A stretch of DNA of 64,000 nt, taken from the NCBI GenBank assembly GCA_020636845.1, contig JACJXD010000012.1, positions 5,539 to 69,538 on the forward strand, in the 5' to 3' direction. The notes below the pieces were generated by a model. That model was not told the origin of the DNA, ran no database searches, and was given only the letters and a program-made list of their open reading frames with translations. Origin of the DNA: Bacteroidales bacterium. Its GTDB lineage: Bacteria > Bacteroidota > Bacteroidia > Bacteroidales > Tenuifilaceae. The first letter of the stretch is position 1. Each line of letters begins with the position of its first letter. The position numbers and the translations under genes were made by a program. Shown here piece after piece: positions 34,317 through 43,956 of the stretch.

Positions 34317-35093
34317 CTATTTTTGCTTTAAATTTTCCGGAAGGAAAGTGAAAAAAGTATCACCACGTAACCCAAGGCGAAGGGTTTCCAAAGGAATAAC
34401 TTCGCTTGGTGCAATATTGCCAAGATTTACATTTGCACCTAATTGCTTGATAAACCAAACTTGCTGACTTTTTATGGGGGCTTCCCATAACACGTTATCG
34501 ATTTTTACATTGCGGATTATATCGTCGATTAATGCAGTGTTTGCGGAATGATCCGATTTGTAAATGCCAACATTACCGCTTTCGCGAGCCTCTGCAATAA
34601 CTTTCCAACTACCAGCTTGAAGTTCATTTTTCATCATGGCAACCCATTCGTCGTCTGGAATGTGAACATCTGCCTTTTTAGAGCCAACTTCCGAAATTAC
34701 CGTAAACTTCTTCGATAATTTGGAAATGTACTCACACTTAGTGTCGTTATCAAGTTCCATAGAGCCATCGGAGACTTCAACAAGATTTAATCCTAGGCTA
34801 TCAACAAATTTTATAAACTCGTCGAACAATCCTCTTATAATAAATATTTCGAATAGGGTACCGCCCAAGTACGGCTTTAAACCAGCCTTTTGGTATAGTT
34901 TTATTTTTTCTTTGATGTTAGGGGTTACTAACGATGTTCCGAATCCAAGTTTTAGTAAGTCGATGTATTCTCCCGAAACGTTAACTAAATTTTCGGCTTC
35001 TGTAATGCTTAAGCCTTTATCCATTACCATGGTTATGCCGCTTACTCGTGGTTTGGCGGGACGTTCTGGTATAAAAGGTAAATTGTAATTCAT
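34317..35093 (-). CDS. Phosphosulfolactate synthase-like protein (ComA family)
   Basis: 258 residues, TIM-barrel family length. The ComA pattern is clear: RPAKPRVSGITMVMDKGLS at the N-terminus, GEYIDLLKLGFGTSLV (about 40-56), KPYLGGTLFEIF, FTVISEVGSKKAD (about 130) and WKVIAEARESGNVGIY (about 165), then LGLRGDTFFTFLPE. The reaction known for the family is addition of sulfite to phosphoenolpyruvate, giving phosphosulfolactate, on the path to coenzyme M or cysteate. Coenzyme M is not expected here; cysteate for sulfonolipids would be a plausible use in this phylum, but no other gene of that pathway is adjacent. First gene of the operon with DUF368 and DUF3108. Confidence 0.88.
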   Translation of the reverse strand: MNYNLPFIPERPAKPRVSGITMVMDKGLSITEAENLVNVSGEYIDLLKLGFGTSLVTPNIKEKIKLYQKAGLKPYLGGTLFEIFIIRGLFDEFIKFVDSLGLNLVEVSDGSMELDNDTKCEYISKLSKKFTVISEVGSKKADVHIPDDEWVAMMKNELQAGSWKVIAEARESGNVGIYKSDHSANTALIDDIIRNVKIDNVLWEAPIKSQQVWFIKQLGANVNLGNIAPSEVIPLETLRLGLRGDTFFTFLPENLKQK

Positions 35094-35174
35094 GATTATT
35101 TAATTTTAAAGTTCAAATGTATTGTTTTTTCTACAATTATTTTGATGATATTTTAAATATTGAATGTGTTGTTA

Positions 35175-35201
35175 ATAAAAAAAGCCCTTTATTCTGGGCT
35201 T
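35175..35201 (-). terminator. Rho-independent terminator of the TPR gene
   Basis: AAGCCC / GGGCTT stem with an 8-base loop and a run of T on the minus strand, 32 bases past the TPR gene's stop codon. Confidence 0.8.
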
Positions 35202-35232
35202 CGTTTGTAATATAGAAAATGTATGAATAGTT

Positions 35233-36633
35233 TTATAATAAGTTTACTTCTTTTATAAAATCATCGTCGTTATTAATAGATACAAGGTTTATAAAGTCGG
35301 ATATTGAAGAGGGATCTATTTGTTTGGCAATTCGCAGTATTTCCAATGCCTCTTTTTGTTTATGCGATAGGTAAAGTGCTGCCGCATTTATTACTTTTAT
35401 CGATGCGTTCGCATTAAATTTAGGGTTGAGTTCATCAACTAAGGTTTCTACCTCGCAGAATTTCTCCTGAAATAGCAGAACTTCGGCTAAAGCCAAGTAA
35501 CCATCGGGTTCGTCTGGATTTAAAACAGTTGCTTCGCGGTATGCTTTAACAGCTTCTTCTATATTATTTAATTCGAATTGGGTTCTTCCTAACCCCATCC
35601 AAAAGTCGAACTGGTTGGAATCGAGTGTTATGGCTCTATTTATAAAATTAAGGCTAATGTCGTACTTTTGCCTTTGTATCATAACCATTCCGATACCGTA
35701 ATAGCCTTCGGCAAAATCGGGGTCAATTACAATCGATTTATTATAATTATCCAGTGCCTTTTCCAAATTTCCGGTACGTTCGTAACATTCGCCTATTAAC
35801 GCAAATACCCTGGGGTTTTCAGGTTCGAGTTCGGATAACTCCAAAAATACTTTAACGGCGTCTTCGTAACGTTCTAGCGTAGCGAGGGTATTTCCTTTGT
35901 TGTTGTAAGCCGAGGAATACTTTGGATCGATTGCAGTACAAAAATCGTAACACTCAAGCGATTTTTCAAATTCACCGGTTTTAGCGTAAATAATGCCCAA
36001 ATTGTACCATACGCTAGCAGAGAAAGGATTTATGTCTAAATATTCGTTGTAAAACTTAATGCTTTTGTCGAATTCGCTGTTTCGTTCGTAACAATAGCCC
36101 ATATCGAAAAGAACGGAAAGGTTCGTGCTATCTATTTTGTATGAGGCAATCAGGTAGCGAAGGGCCAGATTTATTTCATCTTCATCTAAAAAAAAGTTGG
36201 AAATCCTGTATAAGATATCAACGCTTTCATCGCCTGAAAGCGAAGCGGATTTATCGAATGCAGAAATACTCTGATTTGTTTGTTTTAGGTAATACAGCGA
36301 TTCTCCCATTTGCATGTACAAATCGGGATTGCTACTATCGATTTTTTCTATGTATTCAAGAATTTCGATAGCTTCTTTGTAATTTTCTTTTAGTTGAAAG
36401 TAATCGGCTTTTTTAAGAAGTAGTTCAAGGGAATTTGGATATATTTTAAGAGCCATCTCCAGCGCTTTGTCTGCTGTTGGTAAATTTTCCTCGTTTAGGT
36501 AGTAATCTATTATTTTTTCAAACTCGAATACATCAAAAAATATTGATTTGCCTAAGTTGAAGTTGGTTTCAAACCTTTTTACAACTTCTGCCGTGTTGTC
36601 TTCTTCTAAGTAATTTTCGTTATCCTCTTTCAT
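35233..36633 (-). CDS. Tetratricopeptide repeat protein
   Basis: 466 residues without a signal peptide or membrane segment. From about residue 45 to the end it consists of some eleven 34-residue TPR units, with typical cores such as ASVWYNLGIIYAKTGEFEKSLECYD, PKYSSAYNNKGNTLATLERYEDAV and FAEGYYGIGMVMIQRQKYDIS. The first 40 residues are acidic (DNENYLEEDN). It is likely a cytoplasmic scaffold; the partners are unknown. It is transcribed alone with its own terminator. Confidence 0.9.
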   Translation of the reverse strand: MKEDNENYLEEDNTAEVVKRFETNFNLGKSIFFDVFEFEKIIDYYLNEENLPTADKALEMALKIYPNSLELLLKKADYFQLKENYKEAIEILEYIEKIDSSNPDLYMQMGESLYYLKQTNQSISAFDKSASLSGDESVDILYRISNFFLDEDEINLALRYLIASYKIDSTNLSVLFDMGYCYERNSEFDKSIKFYNEYLDINPFSASVWYNLGIIYAKTGEFEKSLECYDFCTAIDPKYSSAYNNKGNTLATLERYEDAVKVFLELSELEPENPRVFALIGECYERTGNLEKALDNYNKSIVIDPDFAEGYYGIGMVMIQRQKYDISLNFINRAITLDSNQFDFWMGLGRTQFELNNIEEAVKAYREATVLNPDEPDGYLALAEVLLFQEKFCEVETLVDELNPKFNANASIKVINAAALYLSHKQKEALEILRIAKQIDPSSISDFINLVSINNDDDFIKEVNLL

Positions 36634-36781
36634 TGTATAGAATCCTCATACAAACATAGGCATAATAATTTATTCTGGATAATATAGTTCATTAAACAAA
36701 GTTAAAGTTATGAACACTAAAATAGTCCTATTTAATGTAGTTGTATGTAAATTATTTTTACTCAAGATTTACGTTTTTATG

Positions 36782-37768
36782 CTATTTTTCGTTGAAGTAT
36801 TTCATAAACTGAACACGTTCCAGTGCGGCAGGATTGTACGTTTTGTCGTAACTCATGTTTCCTTTAAACTCTGCTATTGAGTTGTAGCCATTTCTATTCA
36901 TCCATTGTTCCAACTGTTGCAGAATAAATGAGATTTGTTCTTTCCCGTTTTTATATATGGTGGAAACGACTTGAACGGCAGCAGCGCCGGCAAGTAACTG
37001 CTTAATAGCCCCGTAGCCATCGTGTACTCCTGTTGATGCGGCTAAATCGCAATTTACTCTTCCCGACATTATGGCTATCCATCGAAGCGAGTTGGATAGT
37101 TCCGCGGGAGTGCTGAAAACATGCGAGTTAGAATAGCCAAACGTATCTAAATTGAAATCGACATTGTAGAAACGGTTGAATAGTACCAACCCTTTCAGTT
37201 TGGTTCGACTAAGTCGTTCTATAAAATTGGCCAATCCTGCATGAAAGTAAGATATCTTCATGGAAACTGGCAATTTTGTTACATCGGTAACCTTTTGTGC
37301 AATTTCAAAGTAGGTATTTTCATTTTCTTCTGCACTTCGCCGAGGATCGGAGGAAAGTGGAAATACGTTAAGTTCTATTGCATCTGCACCGGTATCTTCA
37401 ATGCGTTTGGTAAAGTCAGTCCAACCTTCGGAGGTTATGCAATTTATACTTGCAATTACTGGAATTTTGACTTCTTTTTTGGCGTCTTTTAAGAACTTTA
37501 AGTAGTTCGAAACGGGGTCATCAATATCGTCAAGGTTAAAATATTCCAACGTCTCAGGGTAAATAAATCCAGAAGAACGCATTTTGTTAAGGTCATCGGT
37601 TGTTGAAGAAATAATTTCTTCTTCGAATAATGATTTAACTACTATAGCCGCAGCACCGCGGGCTTCTAACTCGGCAATTTCGTGAATATCATTTGTTAGT
37701 CCGGAACTACCAACAATAATTGGATTTTGTAAGTTCAATCCCAAATAGTTTACACTTAACTTATTCAT
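36782..37768 (-). CDS. Dihydroorotate dehydrogenase-like FMN protein
   Basis: 328 residues. The start MNKLSVNYLGLNLQNPIIVGSSGLTND is typical of the PyrD/DHOD-like barrel proteins. Further family parts: IPVIASINCITSEGW (about 100-115), ADAIELNVFPLSSDPR, KLPVSMKISYFHAGLANF, GLVLFNRFY (about 195) and LAASTGVHDGYGAIKQLLAGAAAVQVVSTIYKNG near 255-290, the FMN phosphate-binding end. It is a stand-alone paralog often annotated dihydroorotate dehydrogenase-like. The catalytic base position corresponds to ASINC, so I would not assert true PyrD activity. No pyrimidine gene adjoins it. Confidence 0.88.
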   Translation of the reverse strand: MNKLSVNYLGLNLQNPIIVGSSGLTNDIHEIAELEARGAAAIVVKSLFEEEIISSTTDDLNKMRSSGFIYPETLEYFNLDDIDDPVSNYLKFLKDAKKEVKIPVIASINCITSEGWTDFTKRIEDTGADAIELNVFPLSSDPRRSAEENENTYFEIAQKVTDVTKLPVSMKISYFHAGLANFIERLSRTKLKGLVLFNRFYNVDFNLDTFGYSNSHVFSTPAELSNSLRWIAIMSGRVNCDLAASTGVHDGYGAIKQLLAGAAAVQVVSTIYKNGKEQISFILQQLEQWMNRNGYNSIAEFKGNMSYDKTYNPAALERVQFMKYFNEK

Positions 37769-37917
37769 AATATGGTAGTTTAATTGTTGTTTTTTAGATA
37801 AAAAACAATTGGAATCTGTAATTGTTGTTTAATTTTTTAGAAAAATTTTACCAAAACTGTAAATGTAATTTCTTAAGTAATTTATGATATTTTTAATATG
37901 AATCCTATTGTTTTCAT

Positions 37918-37955
37918 AAAAAAACTCCCTTTAGATTTAGGCCTAAAGGGAGTTT
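37918..37955 (-). terminator. Rho-independent terminator of dapA
   Basis: A perfect 13-bp stem (AAACTCCCTTTAG / CTAAAGGGAGTTT) with an 8-base loop and a T-run on the minus strand, 22 bases after the dapA stop codon. Confidence 0.92.
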
Positions 37956-37977
37956 GATATATTAGAGTAATGAACTA

Positions 37978-38862
37978 TCAGTTAAAATGTTTTATAAGTT
38001 CGCTTAGTGTGTTATACGTTTTTTGTGATACCGGAGCAAGTGGTAATCTAAGATTATTCTGAATTAGACCAAGAATGTTGAGGGCTGCTTTTATTCCACC
38101 GGGGTTACCATCGACAAATAGATTGTTAATAATTTCGATTATCTTGAAATGGATTTGTGCTGCTTCGTTGAATTTTCCGTTACGGGCCAAAGAAATCATT
38201 TTGGAAAATTGAGCAGGGAAAGCGTTTCCTACAACCGAAATGACTCCGTCGAAACCAAGCGATAGTTGAGGAAGTGCCAGAGCATCGTCGCCGGATAACA
38301 CAAGAAAATCCTTTGGTTTGTCGCGCAAAATGAAACTTTGCTGGTTTATGTTACCCGATGCCTCCTTAACTCCAATAATGTTAGGCTCTTCGTTAGCCAG
38401 TTTAATGGTTGTTTCGGCAGCCATATTTACACCTGTTCTACCCGGAACGTTGTAAAGAATAATGGGCAATGGACTTTCTTTAGCCAGTGTTTTAAAGTGA
38501 AGTTCAAGTCCTTTTTGTGTGGGTTTGTTGTAATATGGTGTAACGGAAAGTATTGCGCTAACTCCGTCAAGGTTAAGTTTACCAAATGTTTCAACAACTT
38601 TTGCAGTATTGTTTCCTCCAATGCCTAGCACAATAGGGAGTTGTCCATTATTTATTTCCTTTACAAACGAAAGAAGTTCGTTCTTTTCGTTTTCGGATAA
38701 AGTCGCAGTTTCGGCGGTTGTGCCCATCACCACAAGAAAATCGGCACCTCCGTTAAGCAGATGATTCATTAACTTTTCCAGTGCTCGATAGTCTATATCG
38801 TTGGTATCGGTAAAGGGAGTTACCATTGCAACGCCCAATCCTTTTATATTGTTATATGGCAT
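37978..38862 (-). CDS. dapA: 4-hydroxy-tetrahydrodipicolinate synthase
   Basis: 294 residues from ATG 38862 (MPYNNIKGLGVAMVTPF); the frame is open further upstream but the family start and the ten-base gap to the preceding gene favour this ATG. Class I aldolase features: GTTAETATL (substrate loop, about 45-53), VTPYYNKPTQKG with the catalytic Tyr, NVPGRTGVNM, and the Schiff-base Lys 166 in GVKEASG, followed by GDDALALP. It condenses pyruvate with aspartate semialdehyde, the first committed step to lysine and diaminopimelate. It forms an apparent operon with the DUF6913 gene and perhaps ligA. Confidence 0.96.
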   Translation of the reverse strand: MPYNNIKGLGVAMVTPFTDTNDIDYRALEKLMNHLLNGGADFLVVMGTTAETATLSENEKNELLSFVKEINNGQLPIVLGIGGNNTAKVVETFGKLNLDGVSAILSVTPYYNKPTQKGLELHFKTLAKESPLPIILYNVPGRTGVNMAAETTIKLANEEPNIIGVKEASGNINQQSFILRDKPKDFLVLSGDDALALPQLSLGFDGVISVVGNAFPAQFSKMISLARNGKFNEAAQIHFKIIEIINNLFVDGNPGGIKAALNILGLIQNNLRLPLAPVSQKTYNTLSELIKHFN

Positions 38863-38872
38863 GGTAAAAGGT

Positions 38873-39454
38873 TTATACGGTTTCTGTATTTGGCTCTTTT
38901 TCTTCAGCAAAGCGATTATTTAGTTGGAAAAGAATTTTTAGGATTTGCTCCATTAGATAAGTTTGTCCTTTACTTTTATCTACGGAGACTATTAAATCAA
39001 ATGGGTTTTGAAAGTAATTGGAAGCTCCAACTTTAAATTTTGCCCGCGAAATTGACGAAATCCACCGAAGCGGAAGAAATTCTTCGAAATTTAAATCGAT
39101 AAGAATATCGTATTCGGTAGATGCAAATACATCGACTATTGGTGTTATGGGTTTTTGATACCAGTTTAAATCCCTTTTACAGAAAAAGTCTATTTGCTTA
39201 GTGTTAAGGAAATTTGCAGGTATTTCCTTTTGAGGATAGAAACCGATGGCTTTTACGCCAATAGTTTTCTCTTTGAAATAGTCCATGAAATCGCTAACCA
39301 ATTCAATTTGGTTCAAATTGTTTGCAAAAAAAACAATTCCAACGCTTCGTGCGGTAGTAAGGTTATAAACCATTTTATTACGGTTTATAGTCTTAACTTG
39401 TTTTTCTATTGCCTTTAGCGACTTATGGTAAATATAATCTTTAATAGCCTTCAC
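38873..39454 (-). CDS. DUF6913 family protein
   Basis: 193 residues, no signal peptide. The sequence (MKAIKDYIYHKSLKAIEKQ, SVGIVFFANNLNQIELV, GFYPQKEIPANFLNTKQIDFFCKRDLNWY, DILIDLNFEEFLPLRWISSISRAKFKVG) matches the small Bacteroidota family DUF6913. The function is unknown. The predicted alternating beta-alpha pattern suggests a Rossmann-like fold, which is my reading only. It stops ten bases before the dapA start codon and follows ligA by 83 bases. Confidence 0.78.
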   Translation of the reverse strand: MKAIKDYIYHKSLKAIEKQVKTINRNKMVYNLTTARSVGIVFFANNLNQIELVSDFMDYFKEKTIGVKAIGFYPQKEIPANFLNTKQIDFFCKRDLNWYQKPITPIVDVFASTEYDILIDLNFEEFLPLRWISSISRAKFKVGASNYFQNPFDLIVSVDKSKGQTYLMEQILKILFQLNNRFAEEKEPNTETV

Positions 39455-39537
39455 TTAAGTATTGTTATAGTTATGCTGTGATGCAATTTTACAAAAAATA
39501 ATAGAACATTGAAAACATTCAAATATCACCTTTAACT

Positions 39538-41553
39538 TTAATTTGCACTATTAATAAGTTCAAAAAAGTCGTCTTCGGAAATTATTTTAATTCCAAGCCT
39601 GTTCGCTTTTTCCAATTTTGCGGGTCCCATTTTATCCCCAGCCACAAGCATTGAGGTTGATGCCGAAATGCTGCTTACATTTTTCCCTCCGTGTTGCTGT
39701 ATTAATTCCTTTAACTCATCGCGCGAAACGCGGTTAAAAGTACCGGATATTACAATGGTTAGCCCTTTTAACTTGTCCGATTTTAGTTGAAGTTCGTTTT
39801 CTGACAAGTTAAGTTGAAGTCCGGCTTTTTTTAAATTATCTATAATTTTTAGGTTGATTGGGTTGGAAAAGAAATCTTTAATACTCGATGCTATCCTTTC
39901 GCCAACGTCTTCAACATTGAGTAAATCATCGATAGAAGCATTGGCTAGGTTTTCAATACTACCGAAATGAAAAGCAAGGCCTTTGGCGGTGGTTTCGCCA
40001 ACGTAGCGGATGCCTATTCCGTAAAGAACTCTCGGAAAAGGGACGCTTTTCGACTTTTCGATGCTTTGAATGGCGTTATCGGCCGATTTTTCGGCAAATC
40101 TGTCGAGGGAAAGCAATTGTTCCCGTGTAATACGGTATAAATCCGAAACATCGTTTACCAGACCGTTATTGTAAAGCAGGGCAACGGTTTCTTCTCCTAA
40201 CCCGTCTATGTTAAGAGCTTTTCGGCTAATAAAATGCTCAATTCGTCCTTTTATTTGAGGAGGACAGTTGTACTGATTTGGACAAAAATGACGAGCTTCT
40301 CCTTCCGGTTTTTCCAGTTTAGAACCGCATTCCGGACAGGTGGTAGGAAAACTAATGGGCTTGCTGAATAAGGAACGTTTACTTTGATCGACTCCTACAA
40401 TTTTAGGAATAATTTCGCCGCCCTTTTCAACATACACAAAATCGCCAATTCTTACATCGAGCAAGGCAATTTGATCGGCATTGTGCAACGAAGCTCTTTT
40501 AACAATTGTGCCGCCTAGTTTTACCGGAGTTAAGTTTGCTACCGGAGTTACAGCCCCTGTTCTTCCAACCTGAAAATCTACCGATAAAAGTTCGGTTGAA
40601 ACCTGTTCCGGTTTATACTTGTAGGCAATTGCCCAACGTGGTGTTTTTGCTGTGAGTCCAAGAATATTTTGTTGCGAATAGTCGTTTACCTTAATAACCA
40701 CGCCATCCGTGTCGTACGGGAGTTTCTTTCTTAATTTTTCCCAATGGTTTATATATTCGAAAACGCCGTTGATATTTGGTTTTCGTTCTATATGTTCCGA
40801 TATTTTAAAACCCCATTCTTTGGCTTTCTGAAGGTTGTCGTAGTGGTTTTGGTAAGGCAGATTTTCGCCTAGTAAGTAGTAAAGGTAACAGTCGAGTTTA
40901 CGTCGGGCGACTTCGGCCGAATTTAGCAGTTTAATAGTTCCTGCCGTTGCGTTTCGAGGGTTGGCAAAAGGCGCGTCACCAATTTCTTCTCGTTCCTGAT
41001 TAAGGCTCTCGAACACGGAATGGGGCATAAAAATTTCGCCTCTAATCTCGAATTCTTTGGGATAATCGTTTCCGTGCAACGTAAGCGGGATAGGTCTGAT
41101 TGTTCGAATGTTATTGGTAACGTCGTCACCAACAACGCCATCGCCGCGACTAACCGCCTGAACCAATTTACCGTCGATATACTTAAGGCTTATGGCAACA
41201 CCGTCGAATTTTAGTTCGCACACATATTCGGGTTGTTCACCAAGTATTTTTTTTACCCGTTGATCGAAATCGCGCAATTCTCCTTCGGTATAGGTGTTTG
41301 CAAGTGATATCATTGGGTATTCATGCTTTACTTGCGCAAATTCTTTTGTAATATCGCTACCTACACGCTTTGTGGGGGAGTTCGGATCGTAAAACTGAGG
41401 AAATTGTTTTTCCAACTCCGATAGCTCCTTTAGTAATTTATCGAATTCGTAATCGGTGATTTCCGGTTGTGCTTTTACGTAGTATAAATAGTTATGCTTA
41501 TGAAGTTCGCTACGTAAAAAATCTATTCTTTCTTTGGCCTGTTGGGTATCCAT
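39538..41553 (-). CDS. ligA: NAD-dependent DNA ligase LigA
   Basis: 671 residues, full family length. The Ia domain (MDTQQAKERIDFLRSELHKHNYLYYV), adenylation domain with the nucleophile Lys in CELKFDGVAISLKY (near 115) and RGDGVVGDDVTNNI, the OB fold (GRTGAVTPVANLTPVKLGGTIVKRASLHN), the Cys4 zinc finger (CPECGSKLE..HFCPNQYNCPPQ, about 400-430), helix-hairpin-helix repeats and a C-terminal BRCT domain (LKGLTIVISGTFNRVSRDELKELI). It seals nicks during replication and repair using NAD. It is transcribed towards DUF6913 and dapA. Confidence 0.97.
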   Translation of the reverse strand: MDTQQAKERIDFLRSELHKHNYLYYVKAQPEITDYEFDKLLKELSELEKQFPQFYDPNSPTKRVGSDITKEFAQVKHEYPMISLANTYTEGELRDFDQRVKKILGEQPEYVCELKFDGVAISLKYIDGKLVQAVSRGDGVVGDDVTNNIRTIRPIPLTLHGNDYPKEFEIRGEIFMPHSVFESLNQEREEIGDAPFANPRNATAGTIKLLNSAEVARRKLDCYLYYLLGENLPYQNHYDNLQKAKEWGFKISEHIERKPNINGVFEYINHWEKLRKKLPYDTDGVVIKVNDYSQQNILGLTAKTPRWAIAYKYKPEQVSTELLSVDFQVGRTGAVTPVANLTPVKLGGTIVKRASLHNADQIALLDVRIGDFVYVEKGGEIIPKIVGVDQSKRSLFSKPISFPTTCPECGSKLEKPEGEARHFCPNQYNCPPQIKGRIEHFISRKALNIDGLGEETVALLYNNGLVNDVSDLYRITREQLLSLDRFAEKSADNAIQSIEKSKSVPFPRVLYGIGIRYVGETTAKGLAFHFGSIENLANASIDDLLNVEDVGERIASSIKDFFSNPINLKIIDNLKKAGLQLNLSENELQLKSDKLKGLTIVISGTFNRVSRDELKELIQQHGGKNVSSISASTSMLVAGDKMGPAKLEKANRLGIKIISEDDFFELINSAN

Positions 41554-41651
41554 ATTGTTGTTTTGTTCTTATTATATCGAATTATTTTCAAAAGTAGCAC
41601 AATTTACATAATCATAAATTAATATCTTTATCGGTTTCAAAATTACATCGA

Positions 41652-43826
41652 ATGCCAGTAAAAAGTAGTAGATATAGCGATGTTGCATTGGCTTACAGAG
41701 GTTTGTTGTCGGCTTTAACCCATTCGTTGGATGCTGAAAATAAGAAACAAATTCGTAAGGCGCTTAATTTTGTTTTGAGTAATCAACACGAAGATGATTC
41801 TAACGAAAGGGTTTTGCATTTGTTAGAAGTGTCAAGAATTTGTGCTTCAGAAATAGGGTTAGGTGCTTCGTCGGCAATTGCCGCACTTTTGCATGATGTA
41901 ATAGTCAAAAACTACTCCAACAAGGTTGAACTTGAAAAGGAGTATGGTGTTGTTGTGGCCGAACTTGTCGATAGGCACACCATAATTTCCAGTATCGATC
42001 CGAAGGATCCTAAAACGCAAGCCGAACTTTTTAGGCAAATGCTTATTAGTTTTTCGAGAGATCCTCGGGTAATCCTAATAAAGTTAGCCGATAGGCTTGC
42101 TTTGATGCGGCGAATTAATCGTTTCCCAAAAGATTTCCGGTTGAAACGTTCTTGGGAAACATTTCACCTGTATGCTCCGTTGGCACATAGGTTGGGTTTG
42201 TACAGGCTGAAATCCGAAATGGAGGATTTGGCCATGAAGTATATATATCCCGATGAGTATAAGTACATTATTAAGAGTTTAAAGGATACTACGGCTAGCA
42301 GAAATAAGTTTATTAAGAGTTTTATTGCACCTATCGATGATGAGTTAAAAAAGCGTGGATTTAAGTTTGATATAAAAGGAAGACCAAAGTCTGTGTACTC
42401 CATTTTTAGGAAGATGCAAAAACAAGCCGTAGATTTTCAGGATGTTTACGATATTTTTGCCATACGAATAATTTTACAGTCGAGTCCCGAAAATGAAAAG
42501 TCGGATTGTTGGCAAGTTTATTCGATAATAACCGACAGATATACTCCAAATCCGGAACGTTTGCGCGATTGGATTTCGGTTCCCAAAAGTAATGGTTACG
42601 AAAGTTTGCATACAACCGTCTTAGGTCCCGATGACAAATGGGTTGAGGTGCAAATTCGTACTTCGCGTATGGACGATATTGCCGAACGGGGGTTGGCTGC
42701 ACATTGGAAGTATAAAGGAATTCGGCAGGAGCAGGGCATCGACGAATGGGTTACCCGGGTAAGGGAAATTTTAGAGTCACCCGATGCAACGCCGGAGGAT
42801 AAGGTTGAACAGTTTAACCTTAATTTGATAACCAACGATATATACGTATTTACACCTAAAGGCGATATTCGAAAGTTATCCGTTAAGGCCACGGTGCTCG
42901 ACTTTGCTTTCGATATTCATTCCGACATTGGGTCACAGTGCATTGGAGCTATTGTCAATGGTAAAAATGTACAAATAAGGCAGGAGTTGCATAATGGCGA
43001 TGTGGTAGAAATTATTACGTCAAAAAGGCAACATCCCAAAAAGGATTGGTTAACGTTTGTTACTACCTCTAAGGCCAAGTCGAAAATTAAGCAACAACTT
43101 AGGGAGTTAGAGAATAAGAATATTGCACATGGGCGCGAAATTTTGTTGCGTAGGTTGAAAAATTGGAAAATTGACGATTCCGAAGCGGCAATTCGTAAAA
43201 TCAACAAGCATTTGAAGTTGAAAAAACCCACCGATATCTTTATTCTGATAGCAGAGGGTAAGGTCGATTTAAGTGCCATAAAAACGCTTTTAACAGCCGA
43301 AGAGCAGGTTATTGTTGCTAAGCCTGAGCCTAAAACGGTTGAAACATCAAACGAACAGGTAGATAATACTGGAACCGATTATCTTGTTATTGACGAAAAG
43401 TTGGTAAATATCGACTATAAATTGGCAAAATGTTGTAATCCAATTTTTGGCGACGATATATTTGGTTTTGTAACTGTTAACGAAGGTATAAAGATTCATC
43501 GTACAAACTGTCCCAACGCAGGTCAGCTTGCCAGTCGATGGGGGTATAGAATTGTAAAAGCAAAATGGAAGGGTTCATCGAAAGCAGGAGCATTTCAAAC
43601 TACCATTAAAATAACCGGAGTTGATGAACTTGGAATCCTTAACCGTATATCCGAAGTAATAAGTAAAGATTTGAAGGTTAACATGAGAAACTTGGTTGTT
43701 AATTCCAATAGCGGACTATTTGAAGCTTCGGTTCAACTTTATGTTGAAGATACAAAGCACTTGGAGACATTACTTTACAGGTTAACCAAAGTTCAGGGTG
43801 TAAGTAAAGCTGTAAGGTTGAAGTAG
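41652..43826 (+). CDS. RelA/SpoT-family (p)ppGpp synthetase with degenerate hydrolase domain
   Basis: 724 residues: HD domain (about 30-190), synthetase (about 230-370), TGS (about 395-455), linker with Cys region, ACT (about 650-724). The synthetase is intact: DVYDIFAIRIIL, RLRDWISVPKSNGYESLHTTV and VEVQIRTSRMD. In the HD domain H81-D82 is kept (ALLHD), but the next motif reads VIVKN where active hydrolases have VVEDT, and LADRLALM (147-152) replaces LADRLHNM. The Glu-Asp pair and the Asn needed for ppGpp hydrolysis are therefore missing. This suggests a RelA-type enzyme that only makes the alarmone; a second Rel/SpoT should exist elsewhere to degrade it. Confidence 0.95.
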   Translation: MPVKSSRYSDVALAYRGLLSALTHSLDAENKKQIRKALNFVLSNQHEDDSNERVLHLLEVSRICASEIGLGASSAIAALLHDVIVKNYSNKVELEKEYGVVVAELVDRHTIISSIDPKDPKTQAELFRQMLISFSRDPRVILIKLADRLALMRRINRFPKDFRLKRSWETFHLYAPLAHRLGLYRLKSEMEDLAMKYIYPDEYKYIIKSLKDTTASRNKFIKSFIAPIDDELKKRGFKFDIKGRPKSVYSIFRKMQKQAVDFQDVYDIFAIRIILQSSPENEKSDCWQVYSIITDRYTPNPERLRDWISVPKSNGYESLHTTVLGPDDKWVEVQIRTSRMDDIAERGLAAHWKYKGIRQEQGIDEWVTRVREILESPDATPEDKVEQFNLNLITNDIYVFTPKGDIRKLSVKATVLDFAFDIHSDIGSQCIGAIVNGKNVQIRQELHNGDVVEIITSKRQHPKKDWLTFVTTSKAKSKIKQQLRELENKNIAHGREILLRRLKNWKIDDSEAAIRKINKHLKLKKPTDIFILIAEGKVDLSAIKTLLTAEEQVIVAKPEPKTVETSNEQVDNTGTDYLVIDEKLVNIDYKLAKCCNPIFGDDIFGFVTVNEGIKIHRTNCPNAGQLASRWGYRIVKAKWKGSSKAGAFQTTIKITGVDELGILNRISEVISKDLKVNMRNLVVNSNSGLFEASVQLYVEDTKHLETLLYRLTKVQGVSKAVRLK

Positions 43827-43943
43827 TTGGTTTATAAACTTTCAATTTATAGCATTTTCATATCTGTCTTAATAAACCTTTTTAATTTTTAACAGTTTCT
43901 ATTTGGAATGGAGTTGGTTTGTGTAGTATTTTAGATGCAATAA

Positions 43944-43951
43944 TATATTTG
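43944..43951 (+). promoter_or_regulatory. Possible promoter -7 box (TATATTTG)
   Basis: TATATTTG ends six bases before the ATG at 43957, which is very close. A TTTG at 43918-43921 is about 22 bases upstream. Transcription would have to start at or near the start codon, so this may be coincidental. Confidence 0.25.
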
Positions 43952-43956
43952 CCATT

